Below are positions 37,263-46,626 of a DNA stretch of 64,000 bases, in pieces. Positions within the stretch are counted from its first letter, which is position 1; each line of letters begins with the position of its first letter. The stretch lies in NCBI RefSeq assembly GCF_003990445.1, contig NZ_REEZ01000002.1, positions 65,121-129,120 on the forward strand, read 5' to 3'. Both the position numbers and the translations under genes were made by a program. Source of the DNA: Pararhodobacter zhoushanensis. Lineage in GTDB: Bacteria; Pseudomonadota; Alphaproteobacteria; Rhodobacterales; Rhodobacteraceae. Below the pieces are notes generated by a model. It was not told the origin of the DNA. It ran no database searches and worked only from the letters and a program-made list of their open reading frames with translations.

Positions 37263-38407
37263 GCACGCTCCCTTGGACGGTGGATACAGGCCGATTGCAC
37301 CAGACCGAAGCCGATCAGGATCATCAGCATGGCCGAGCCGCCATAGCTGACCAGCGGCAAAGGCACGCCGACGACCGGGGCCAAGCCCATCACCATCGCC
37401 ATGTTCACCGCGAAATAGAGGAAAAAGTTACCCGCGATGCCCAGAATCAACAGCGAGGCATAGCGGTTCTTGGACCGCATCGCGGCGATGACGCAGGTCA
37501 CCAGAATGCCGATATAGAGCGTCAACAGGAACACGCCGCCGATAAAGCCGAACTCTTCGGCCAGCGTGTTGAAGATGAAGTCGGTGTGCTTCTCGGGCAG
37601 GAAGTTCAGCCGCGACTGCGTGCCCTGCATGAAGCCCCGACCTGACCAGCCGCCCGAGCCCAGCGCAATCATTGCCTGATTGATGTGATACGATGACCCC
37701 AAAGGGTCCAGCGACGGGTCCAGAAACGCGTCGATGCGGCGGAACTGATAGTCGCGCAACAGCTGCCAATCGGTCCCGCGCGAGGAGAACACCGCCGTGA
37801 CCAGCCCGACGCCCGCGCCGATCACGCCGCCGAAATACCACAGGCTGACCCCGGCAAAGAACATTACCATACCGCCGCCACCCAGAATCAGCAGGGCGGT
37901 GCCAAGGTCGGGCTGCTTGAGCACCAGAAACGCGGGCACAAGGATCATCAGCGCCGCCAGCGCCACATAGACCGGGTGCGAAACCTTGCGGATATCGAGC
38001 CAGTCGTAATAGGCCGCCATCGCCATGATCACGGTGATCTTGGTCATCTCGGACGGCTGAATGCGGATCGGTCCCAGTTCCAGCCAGCGCTGCGCGCCCA
38101 TGCCGATCGAGCCGAAGAACTCGACCCCCAGAAGCAGGATCACCGACACCGCGTAGCCGAGCGCCGACATCGAGCGCCAGAACCACAAGGGGACGAAGCC
38201 GACGACGAACATCACCGTCAACGCCAGCGCGAAGCGTTGCATCTGCGGCTCGGCCCAACGCTCGAAATTACCGCCCGAGACCGAATAAAGCTGCAAGAAG
38301 CCGACCGAGGCCACGGCGCTGAGCAGCAGCACCAGTGCCCAGTTGACGTAAAGCACCTTGCTCAGGCCGGTGGGCGAGCGTTTGACGTGGTACTCAAGAT
38401 AGCTCAT
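37259..38407 (-). CDS. rodA: Peptidoglycan glycosyltransferase RodA
   Basis: A 382-residue SEDS-family polymerase with about ten membrane segments that polymerises lipid II during elongation with PBP2. Family signatures GMGAQRWLELGPIRIQPSE, VLKQPDLGTALL and PLPLVSYGGSAMLM are present. ATG 38407 overlaps the mrdA stop (ATGA); a long upstream open extension is antisense or out of frame with mrdA and was discarded. Confidence 0.96.
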   Translation of the reverse strand: MSYLEYHVKRSPTGLSKVLYVNWALVLLLSAVASVGFLQLYSVSGGNFERWAEPQMQRFALALTVMFVVGFVPLWFWRSMSALGYAVSVILLLGVEFFGSIGMGAQRWLELGPIRIQPSEMTKITVIMAMAAYYDWLDIRKVSHPVYVALAALMILVPAFLVLKQPDLGTALLILGGGGMVMFFAGVSLWYFGGVIGAGVGLVTAVFSSRGTDWQLLRDYQFRRIDAFLDPSLDPLGSSYHINQAMIALGSGGWSGRGFMQGTQSRLNFLPEKHTDFIFNTLAEEFGFIGGVFLLTLYIGILVTCVIAAMRSKNRYASLLILGIAGNFFLYFAVNMAMVMGLAPVVGVPLPLVSYGGSAMLMILIGFGLVQSACIHRPRERA

Positions 38408-40353
38408 GCGCGGCCCCGCAGGCTTGAGGCAGCGACGGCCGGGCCGATCTGGTCGCTGATCGTGCGGATCATCGACTCGATACGGTTTCTTTGCGGGGCG
38501 GGATAGGCCTCGACCGGGGGCAGCCCGCCGTTTTGCGCGGCCAGAATGATGTCGCGCGCGATCGGAGCGGCGGCAGACGAGCCACCGCCCCCGTGCTCGA
38601 CCACGATCGACACGGCATAGCGCGGCGCGCTTTCGGGCGCGTAGCACACGAAAAGCGCGTGATCGCGCCGGTTCCACGGCAGCTGATCCTGCCGCCGGAT
38701 GCCCGACGCCCGCTCGGCAGCGGTGATCGAGAACACCTGACTGGAGCCGGTCTTGCCCGACATGCGCATGGCCTCGTCAACGATGCGCGAGGCATAGGCG
38801 GTGCCGCGCTGCGAGTTGGACACCTCGAACATGCCGCGCTGAACCATCGCCAGATGCACAGGGTTCAGACCCAAAGGCGGGTGTTCAGGCTGCGGCTGTT
38901 CGATATCGTTGATGCTGTGGACCAGCCGGGGCAGGATCGCCCGGTTGGTCGCAATCCGTGCGGTCATCACCGCCAGCTGCAAGGGCGTCGACAGTACGAA
39001 CCCCTGCCCGATCGACGCGTTGATCGTGTCGCCCACCACCCATTCCGCCCCGCGCCGGTCGCGCTTCCACTCACGCGAGGGGTTCAGACCGCTCGAGATG
39101 CCCGACAGCGGCAGGTCATAGCGCAGACCCAGTCCCATGCGTTCGGCCATGGCGTTGATCCGGTCGATCCCGGTGCGCTGCGCCATCTCGTAGAAATACA
39201 CATCACAGCTTTCAGCCAGCGCCGAGGTCACATTGACCCGCCCGTGGCCCCCCCGGTTCCAGCAGTGAAAGCGCCGCCCGCTGATTTCGATATGACCGGG
39301 GCAGAAGACACGCTCGTCCTGCGTGGCGAAACCACCCTCGAACGCGGCCATCGCGGTCACGATCTTGAAGGTCGATCCGGGCGGATACGCGCCTTGCACG
39401 GCCTTGTTCGACATCGGGCGGTATTCGTTATCGCGAAGGCCGGCGTAATCGGCGACAGAGATGCCGCGCACAAAGAGATTGGGATCGAACGACGGGGCCG
39501 AGGCCATTGCCAGCACATTGCCGGTCTGCACCTCCATCACCACCGCCGCGGCGCTCTGATCGCCCAGACGGGCCAGCGCGAAGGCCTGAAGCGAGCGGTC
39601 CAGCGTCAGCTGCAGATTGGCCCCCGCGTCACCCTCCTGGCGGTCCAGCTCGCGCATTTCGCGGCCCACGGCGTTGACCTCGATGCGGCGATGCCCGGCA
39701 GAGCCGCGCAGATCGTCCTCCATCTCGCGCTCGATGCCGATCTTGCCGATCTGGAAACGCGGGATCATCAGCAGCGGATCGGGGCTTTCCAGCGCCTCGA
39801 GGTCACGCTCGGAAACCGGGCCGACATAGCCGACCGAATGCGCGAACTCGGCACCGAAGGGATAAAAGCGGGTCCAGCCGACCTCGGGGGTGATGCCGGG
39901 CATGGCAGGGGCGTTGGCGGCGACGCGCGCGACCTCCTCCCAGTTCAGCTGATCGACGATGGTCACCGGCACAAAGGGACGGTGGCGCATGATCTCGCGC
40001 TCGGCGCGCTCGATCTCTTCTTCGGTCAGCGGGATCAACTCGGCCAGCCGCTCGAGCGCGGCGCGCGGCGCGCCTGCATCCTCGCGCACCAGCACGATGC
40101 GGTAATTCTGCACATTCGACGCCAGAACCAGCCCGCTGCGGTCCAGAATGGTGCCGCGCGCGGGCGGCAACAGGCGGATGTTGATGCGGTTCTCATCGGC
40201 CAGCAGGCGGAACTCTTCAGCCTGCCCCAGCTGAAGCGAGCGCATGCGCAGCACCAGCGCCCCGGCAAACACCAGTTGGGCACCGCCCAGCAGCGCGGCG
40301 CGGCGCGAGATCCTGCGCGCGCTTTCCTCGTTATCCTTGGGGGGTCGTTTCAT
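38404..40353 (-). CDS. mrdA: Penicillin-binding protein 2
   Basis: A 649-residue peptidoglycan transpeptidase for cell elongation. One N-terminal membrane anchor (about residues 22-40) is followed by the dimerisation domain and the transpeptidase domain. The active-site motifs are YPPGSTFK (SxxK), ESCDVYFYEM (SxD) and SGKTGSSQVF (KTG). It overlaps mreD and rodA by four bases on each side. Confidence 0.96.
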   Translation of the reverse strand: MKRPPKDNEESARRISRRAALLGGAQLVFAGALVLRMRSLQLGQAEEFRLLADENRINIRLLPPARGTILDRSGLVLASNVQNYRIVLVREDAGAPRAALERLAELIPLTEEEIERAEREIMRHRPFVPVTIVDQLNWEEVARVAANAPAMPGITPEVGWTRFYPFGAEFAHSVGYVGPVSERDLEALESPDPLLMIPRFQIGKIGIEREMEDDLRGSAGHRRIEVNAVGREMRELDRQEGDAGANLQLTLDRSLQAFALARLGDQSAAAVVMEVQTGNVLAMASAPSFDPNLFVRGISVADYAGLRDNEYRPMSNKAVQGAYPPGSTFKIVTAMAAFEGGFATQDERVFCPGHIEISGRRFHCWNRGGHGRVNVTSALAESCDVYFYEMAQRTGIDRINAMAERMGLGLRYDLPLSGISSGLNPSREWKRDRRGAEWVVGDTINASIGQGFVLSTPLQLAVMTARIATNRAILPRLVHSINDIEQPQPEHPPLGLNPVHLAMVQRGMFEVSNSQRGTAYASRIVDEAMRMSGKTGSSQVFSITAAERASGIRRQDQLPWNRRDHALFVCYAPESAPRYAVSIVVEHGGGGSSAAAPIARDIILAAQNGGLPPVEAYPAPQRNRIESMIRTISDQIGPAVAASSLRGRA

Positions 40354-40892
40354 AGCTTGCGGCCCAGTTCATCCACTTCGCCCGTTGCCGGTTTGCGCAC
40401 GCGCAGCACGCCTTGCAGGAACCAGACAACCAGGGGGTATACGGCAATAGTGACCACAAGTCGCCCCACGCTCAAGTCCAGCGGGTCGCGTGCGGCCATC
40501 ACGATCACGAGCACAAGCCTGTAAGCCACCGACATGGCCAGCATCACCCCGGCCACCATTGCCCATTCCAGTAGCAGGTTCATCTCGCGCACCACGGACT
40601 GACGGCGGCGCAGGAACTCGGTCCCGGCCAGCACGGCCAGCGCCCACAGGCCCGGCGGCCGCATGAGGAACAGATCCTCGACCAGAAACACCAGAGCAAT
40701 GGCCAGCGCAGGCAGATGCGACGGGCGGCGCAGCACCCACGCAACGGTCAGCGCCAGCAGGAAGTCGGGCGCGGGCCAGCCGCCTTCGGGATTGGACAGC
40801 GGCAGGATGCGCGCCAGAATCGTCACCGCAGCGATCAGCACCCACAGGCCCAGATAGACCAAAGTCCGCAGGCGCCAGAACTCGCTACTCAT
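40350..40892 (-). CDS. mreD: Rod shape-determining protein MreD
   Basis: A 180-residue protein with about five to six hydrophobic segments. Sequence is poorly conserved in this family, so the call rests on size, topology and position between mreC and mrdA. ATG 40892 (MSSEFWRL) lies inside the last codons of mreC; longer starts in this frame overlap mreC extensively and are unlikely. Confidence 0.88.
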   Translation of the reverse strand: MSSEFWRLRTLVYLGLWVLIAAVTILARILPLSNPEGGWPAPDFLLALTVAWVLRRPSHLPALAIALVFLVEDLFLMRPPGLWALAVLAGTEFLRRRQSVVREMNLLLEWAMVAGVMLAMSVAYRLVLVIVMAARDPLDLSVGRLVVTIAVYPLVVWFLQGVLRVRKPATGEVDELGRKL

Positions 40893-41910
40893 TGGGCGGC
40901 CCGCCCGTGGCGGCACCACCCGGCAGTGGCAGCGCGGGCACGGCATCGACCGTCCCGGCGGCGTCAGGCTCGGGCCCTTCCTCCAGCGGTGCGTCTTGCA
41001 TCGGGATGAAGGGCACCCCGGTCGTCGGGTCCAGCGGCGTGCCCTCGGCATCCACCGGGCGCAGCAGCGCGCCGGATTGCTCGATCCGTTCAGCAGGGCG
41101 CGAGCGCAGCACGCGCAGGAAGTCGAGCCGCCCGTAATCCGCCGCCAGCCGCACGCGGAGGCGTCCGTCGGCCCCCTCGGCCACCTCGCCGACCAACAGT
41201 CCCGGCGGGAACACCCCGCCATCCGAGGCACTGACCACCCGGTCGCCGGGCCGCAGGGCCTCGGGGCTTTCGACAAAATCGAGCACCGGCTGCTGGGTGT
41301 TGTCGCCACTGATCAGCGCGCGCTGGCCGGTGGGCTGCACGATCACCGGCACCCGGCTGTTGGAATCCGTCAGCAGGATCACCCGTGACGAGCGGTCCCC
41401 GACCCCGGCAATCCGCCCGGCCAGCCCCAGCCCGTCCATCACCGCCCAACCATCGACGATGCCGTCGCGCGATCCGACATTGAGCAGCACCGATTGCCGG
41501 TACGGGCTGCCCGCATCGGCCATCACCACACCCGTCACATGCGTCAGCTGCGGGTCCAGCCGCACGCGGGCCATGTCCAAGAGCTGCGCATTGCGCTGTT
41601 CCAGTTGCAGTGCCGCCTCACGCCAGGCGCGCATCTGCTGCAGCTCGCGCCGCAGCTCCTGATTTTGCTCATAGATGCGCGCGTAGCTGCGGAAATCCTC
41701 GACCATCCGCGACACGCGGGTGACCGGCGCCATGGCCCATTCCATATTGGGCACCACAGCGTCGACCACAGCGGTGCGGAACCGCTCGATCCGGGGGCTG
41801 TCGATGCGCCAGAGCAGGAACAGCGCCAGCAGGACCAGCGCCAACACCCCGACCACGAGGCGCCGCACGGGGCGGACATAATCGGCCTCGTTCGAACGGT
41901 CAGTTGCCAC
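40885..41910 (-). CDS. mreC: Rod shape-determining protein MreC
   Basis: A 341-residue periplasmic scaffold. One N-terminal membrane segment (about residues 17-36) is followed by a coiled coil (IYEQNQELRRELQQMRAW) and the beta-barrel core with GVVMADAGSPYRQSVLLNVG. The start is GTG 41910, with GAGGGA upstream. The last 60 or so residues are an acidic, proline-rich tail. It links MreB to PBP2 and RodA. Confidence 0.95.
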   Translation of the reverse strand: MATDRSNEADYVRPVRRLVVGVLALVLLALFLLWRIDSPRIERFRTAVVDAVVPNMEWAMAPVTRVSRMVEDFRSYARIYEQNQELRRELQQMRAWREAALQLEQRNAQLLDMARVRLDPQLTHVTGVVMADAGSPYRQSVLLNVGSRDGIVDGWAVMDGLGLAGRIAGVGDRSSRVILLTDSNSRVPVIVQPTGQRALISGDNTQQPVLDFVESPEALRPGDRVVSASDGGVFPPGLLVGEVAEGADGRLRVRLAADYGRLDFLRVLRSRPAERIEQSGALLRPVDAEGTPLDPTTGVPFIPMQDAPLEEGPEPDAAGTVDAVPALPLPGGAATGGPPNE

Positions 41911-41936
41911 GGTGGTCCCTCACGCCCGAGCGGTGC

Positions 41937-42992
<1,056 letters not shown>

Positions 42993-43237
42993 TCATGGAA
43001 GGCCCCCGCACAAGGGCGGGGGCGATTGCGTGGCCCTTATAGGCTCGCTTGACCCTTGGCGTAAAGGCCCCCGGTCCGCAGCATCGGCGCATATCTGCCG
43101 CGATCCATCTCACGAATGGGTGCGGGATTAGGGGCCCCCGCGACGCCTTATGGATCGGCTTGTCCGAGGGGTCGGTCAAGACAATTCTGGGGACAACACG
43201 CAAAGGTGGGAGGCCTGAGCGGCCCCCCGCCGGTGGC

Positions 43238-44818
43238 TCAGTGCGCCGCCGAGGTTTGCAGCGCCGAATTGTTCGCCCGGCCCTGCCCCGCATGCATCCG
43301 GTTGAGCGCATTCACATAGGCCTTGGCCGAGGCGACAACCGTGTCGGTATCCGCCGATTGCCCGGTGAACACCATGCCCGCCCGGCTGACCCGGACCGAG
43401 ACCGTGGCCTGCGCATCGGTCCCTTCGGTCACCGCCTGCACCTGATACAGGTCCAGCTTGGCATCATGCGGGTAGAGCATCTTCACCGCGTTGAACACCG
43501 CATCGACCGGGCCGTCGCCGGTGGCATCGACGTAATGCTCCTCGCCGCCGACGCTCATGGTCAGCTCGGCCTCTTGCGGACCCTCGGTGCCGCAGACCAC
43601 GCGCAGTTTCCTGATCTGCAGATGGTCGTCGCCGCCCGAGGCCGCCGTATCGGCCACCAACGCCACCAGATCGTCGTCATAGACCTCTTTCTTGCGGTCG
43701 GCCAAAGCCTTGAAGCGCACGAAGACGTCTTTCAGCTGGTTGTCACCCAGATCATAGCCCAGCTCAGCCATCTTGGCGCGCAGCGCGGCGCGGCCCGAAT
43801 GCTTGCCCATGGCGATGTTCTTCGCGGTCAGGCCGATATCCTCAGGGCGCATGATCTCGAAGGTCTGGACGTTCTTCAGCACGCCATCCTGATGGATGCC
43901 GGATTCGTGCAGGAAGGCGTTCTTGCCGACGACAGCCTTGTTGTACTGCACGGCAAAGCCCGAGACCTGACTGACCCGGCGGCTCAGATGCATGATCTTG
44001 GTCGAGTCGATGCGCGTCTGATACGGCATGATGTCGTTGCGCACGCGCATCGCCATCACCACCTCTTCCAGCGCGGTGTTGCCCGCGCGCTCGCCCAGAC
44101 CGTTGATCGTGCACTCGATCTGCCGCGCGCCCGCCTCGACCGCCGCCAGCGAGTTCGCCGTCGCCATGCCCAGATCGTTGTGGCAATGCGTGGCGAAGAT
44201 GATGTTGTCGGCCCCCGGCACGCGCTCCAGCAACATGCGGATCAGGTCCGCGGATTCACGCGGCGCGGTGTAGCCGACGGTATCGGGGATGTTGATCGTG
44301 GTGGCCCCCGCCTTGATCGCGGTTTCCACGACGCGGCACAGATAGTCATGCTCGGTCCGCGTGGCGTCCATCGGCGACCATTGCACATCAGCGCACAGGT
44401 TGCGGGCATGGGCGACGGTCGCGGCGATCTTCTCGATCATCTCTTCCTGATTGAGCGCGGTGATGTCGCGGTGCAGCGGCGAGGTGCCGATGAAGGTGTG
44501 AATGCGCGGCTTGGCGGCGTGTTTCACCGCCTCCCAGGCACGGTCGATGTCGGCGAAATTGGCGCGGGCCAGACCGCAGATGGTCGAGTTGCGGCTCTGG
44601 CGCGCGATCTCGCTGACGGCGGCGAAATCGCCCTCCGAGGCGATAGGGAAACCGGCCTCGATCACATCGACGCCCATTTCGTCCAGCAAGCCGGCGATTT
44701 CCAGCTTCTCGTCGTGGCTCATCGTGGCGCCAGGCGATTGTTCGCCATCACGCAGGGTGGTGTCAAAAATCAGAACGCGGTCTTGTTTCGAGCGGGTTTG
44801 GTCGGTCGTATCGGTCAT
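43238..44818 (-). CDS. leuA: 2-isopropylmalate synthase
   Basis: A 526-residue enzyme that condenses acetyl-CoA and 2-oxoisovalerate, the first committed step of leucine synthesis. The catalytic domain has FDTTLRDGEQSPG and the metal ligands in THCHNDLGMA. The C-terminal regulatory domain, which senses leucine, is present (GGDDHLQIRKLRVVCG onward). It is preceded by a leucine-rich leader peptide and a strong hairpin, suggesting transcriptional attenuation as well as feedback inhibition. Confidence 0.97.
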   Translation of the reverse strand: MTDTTDQTRSKQDRVLIFDTTLRDGEQSPGATMSHDEKLEIAGLLDEMGVDVIEAGFPIASEGDFAAVSEIARQSRNSTICGLARANFADIDRAWEAVKHAAKPRIHTFIGTSPLHRDITALNQEEMIEKIAATVAHARNLCADVQWSPMDATRTEHDYLCRVVETAIKAGATTINIPDTVGYTAPRESADLIRMLLERVPGADNIIFATHCHNDLGMATANSLAAVEAGARQIECTINGLGERAGNTALEEVVMAMRVRNDIMPYQTRIDSTKIMHLSRRVSQVSGFAVQYNKAVVGKNAFLHESGIHQDGVLKNVQTFEIMRPEDIGLTAKNIAMGKHSGRAALRAKMAELGYDLGDNQLKDVFVRFKALADRKKEVYDDDLVALVADTAASGGDDHLQIRKLRVVCGTEGPQEAELTMSVGGEEHYVDATGDGPVDAVFNAVKMLYPHDAKLDLYQVQAVTEGTDAQATVSVRVSRAGMVFTGQSADTDTVVASAKAYVNALNRMHAGQGRANNSALQTSAAH

Positions 44819-44873
44819 GATGAAATTCCGTGCTGTCTGCGAGTGTCCTTAACGGCGGGTCCGGGCGCTGGCT

Positions 44874-44911
44874 ACCTCTGAGCGGTCGCGCCCGAAGGCA
44901 CGCTCAGAGGT
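44874..44911 (-). promoter_or_regulatory. Attenuator-type hairpin overlapping the leu leader stop codon
   Basis: On the minus strand ACCTCTGAGCG pairs perfectly with CGCTCAGAGGT over 11 bp, with an inner TGCC-TTCG-GGCG hairpin. The left arm contains the leader peptide's last codon and its TGA. A ribosome stalled at the Leu run would leave this hairpin free, while one at the stop would melt it. No T-run follows, so it may be the pause or anti-terminator element, or act with Rho. Confidence 0.7.
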
Positions 44912-44999
44912 CGCTAAGGAGCAGAAGACCGCACAGGCGCGCGCAGGCCACGGGCAAACCCGGCAGCGAGGCAATGATGAAGGGGCGCGTGCGTTCCAT
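44904..44999 (-). CDS. leuA leader peptide (leucine attenuator)
   Basis: A 31-residue open frame, 85 bases upstream of leuA, with eight leucines, four of them consecutive (CGLLLLSDL at the end). It starts MERTRPFIIASLPG. No Shine-Dalgarno sequence precedes the ATG, but TATAGT ends seven bases upstream, so the mRNA may begin at the A of the ATG. The leucine run, position and overlapping hairpin fit a classical attenuation leader. A chance frame is possible, but the combination is hard to explain otherwise. Confidence 0.75.
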   Translation of the reverse strand: MERTRPFIIASLPGLPVACARLCGLLLLSDL

Positions 45000-45006
45000 G
45001 GGGCGG

Positions 45007-45012
45007 ACTATA
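45007..45012 (-). promoter_or_regulatory. Candidate -10 box for the leu leader transcript
   Basis: Minus-strand TATAGT ends seven bases before the leader ATG at 44999. The position 17 bases further upstream reads CTTTTC, not a good -35. If used, transcription would start at or within a base or two of the leader start codon. Confidence 0.45.
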
Positions 45013-45059
45013 CGGCCGGGATCGGAAAAGAAAAGAGCGAAGTGACGGGGACCGGGCGC

Positions 45060-45180
45060 GCAGGGGCATCGAGCCCCCGCGCGCCCGGGTGGGGGCCAGC
45101 CCCCACACCCCGCGCTGGGAGGATTTTCCATCCTCCCAGACCCTCCTGGAGGATATTTTCAGAGCAAAGAGGGGCGCGGG
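45060..45180. repeat. Palindromic intergenic repeat, copy F (GGGAGGAT type)
   Basis: GTGGGGGCCAGCCCCCAC (45089-45106), then TGGGAGGAT-TTTCC-ATCCTCCCA (45116-45138) and CCTCCTGGAGGATATTTTCA with GAGCAAAGAGGGG. It lies between the divergent leu leader and dprA, unlike most copies, which sit at gene 3' ends. CTGTTAACCC follows at 45199. Confidence 0.8.
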
Positions 45181-45247
45181 GCCGGAAATCTTCATGTCCT
45201 GTTAACCCTTATCCCCCAGATTGAGAGTCGAATGAGACGAGGCTGCG

Positions 45248-46384
45248 ATGGACGGGACACCACTTTCTTCTCCCACACCCTTCACCCCACCCACCACGGA
45301 AGAAGACCGGCTGTCGTGGCTTCGTCTCATTCGCTCGCGCCGCGTTGGCCCCAGCACGTTTCAGCGCCTGATGGGCGAACATGGCAGCGCGCAGGCTGCA
45401 CTGGCAGCGCTTCCGAGCATCGCGCGCGCCGCCGGGATTGACGACTATACCGCGCAGCCGCTGGACGCTGCTCAGGCCGAGATCGATCAGGGCCTGCGCA
45501 AAGGCGCGCGGCTCTTGTTCCTTGGTGCCCCCGATTACCCCCTACCGCTGGCCGCGCTGACCGACCCGCCGCCGGTGCTTTGGGCACGCGGGCGCGGTGC
45601 CGTGCTGGGCCGCCCCGCCGTCGCCATCGTCGGCGCCCGCAATGCCTCAAGCCTGGGCGGGCGTATGGCGCGCAAACTGGCTGAGGGGCTGGGCTATCAT
45701 GGCTTCGTTGTGGTCTCCGGCCTTGCCCGCGGCATCGACACCACCGCCCATGGCGGCGCGCTCAAGACCGGCACCATCGCGGTGATGGCGGGCGGCGTGG
45801 ACGTCATCTACCCAGCCGAGAACGAGATGCTCGCCGCCTCGATCGCCGATCAGGGCCTCTTGCTGTCCGAACAACCCTTTGGCCTGCGCCCGCAAGCGCG
45901 CCACTTCCCGCGTCGCAACCGGCTGATCGCCGGGCTGTCGCGCGCGGTCATCGTCGTTGAGGCGGCTGAGGGCTCGGGCAGCCTGATCACCGCCCGTGAT
46001 GCGCTGGATCAGGGGCGAGAACTGCTGGCGGTGCCCGGTCACCCGATGGATGCCCGCGCCGCCGGCTGCAACCTCTTGATCCGCGAGGGGGCGACGCTGG
46101 TACGCGACACGGCCGATGTCCTCGCCGCGCTAGAGGGCAGCCTTGAGCGCGATCCACCAACCCCCGCCCCGCAATCCAAAACCGGCCCGACCGCCCAAAA
46201 CTGGCCGGACACGCTCACCCTGCACCGCCTGATCCTCGACCGGCTCGGCCCCTCGCCGGTGGCCGAAGACCAGCTCCTGCGCGACCTCGCCCTGCCTGCA
46301 CAGGTGGTTGCGCCTGCCCTGCTGTTCCTCGAACTCGACGGTCGCGTGCAGCGCCAGCCCGGTGGCATGCTCGCCCGACGCTGA
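45248..46384 (+). CDS. dprA: DNA processing protein DprA
   Basis: A 378-residue protein that loads RecA on incoming single-stranded DNA in natural transformation. The N-terminal SAM-like region is followed by the Rossmann core AIVGARNASSLGGRMA, VVSGLARGIDTTAHGGAL and EGSGSLITARDALDQGRE. A C-terminal winged-helix domain (about residues 318-378) is also present. It is upstream of topA on the same strand, a common alphaproteobacterial arrangement. Confidence 0.95.
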   Translation: MDGTPLSSPTPFTPPTTEEDRLSWLRLIRSRRVGPSTFQRLMGEHGSAQAALAALPSIARAAGIDDYTAQPLDAAQAEIDQGLRKGARLLFLGAPDYPLPLAALTDPPPVLWARGRGAVLGRPAVAIVGARNASSLGGRMARKLAEGLGYHGFVVVSGLARGIDTTAHGGALKTGTIAVMAGGVDVIYPAENEMLAASIADQGLLLSEQPFGLRPQARHFPRRNRLIAGLSRAVIVVEAAEGSGSLITARDALDQGRELLAVPGHPMDARAAGCNLLIREGATLVRDTADVLAALEGSLERDPPTPAPQSKTGPTAQNWPDTLTLHRLILDRLGPSPVAEDQLLRDLALPAQVVAPALLFLELDGRVQRQPGGMLARR

Positions 46385-46387
46385 GCG

Positions 46388-46500
46388 TTTCTTTGCTCGT
46401 CAAATATCCTCCGGGAGGGTCCGGGAGGGTGGAAAACCCTCCCGGGCGGGTGCGGGTGGGAACCCGCCGGGCCGAGGGGGCTCGATGCCCCCGAGGCCCG
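46388..46500. repeat. Palindromic intergenic repeat, copy G (reverse orientation)
   Basis: Directly after dprA: TTTGCTCGTCAAATATCCTC, CGGGAGGGTCCGGGAGGGT, the arms GGGAGGGT-GGAAA-ACCCTCCC, then GC-rich inverted repeats up to GAGGCCCGG. It is copy F's pattern in reverse. Confidence 0.75.
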
Positions 46501-46626
46501 GGTTCCGCGCAGCAAAATCACCCGCTCAATTGACATCCCCCCCCGTTCAACCCCATCTATGCGGCGCACCCTGCGCGGCACCCCCTGGTCGCCGCGCCAA
46601 AAGGGCAAGTGTAATCAGAGGTTTGC

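Noticed and set aside
43049-44881. 610-codon plus-strand frame opposite leuA
   Set aside because: Shadow of leuA, with no recognisable family; leuA has complete catalytic motifs.
45013-45035. A matching -35 box for the leu leader promoter
   Set aside because: The hexamer at 17-base spacing is CTTTTC, too weak to call; only the -10 is reported.
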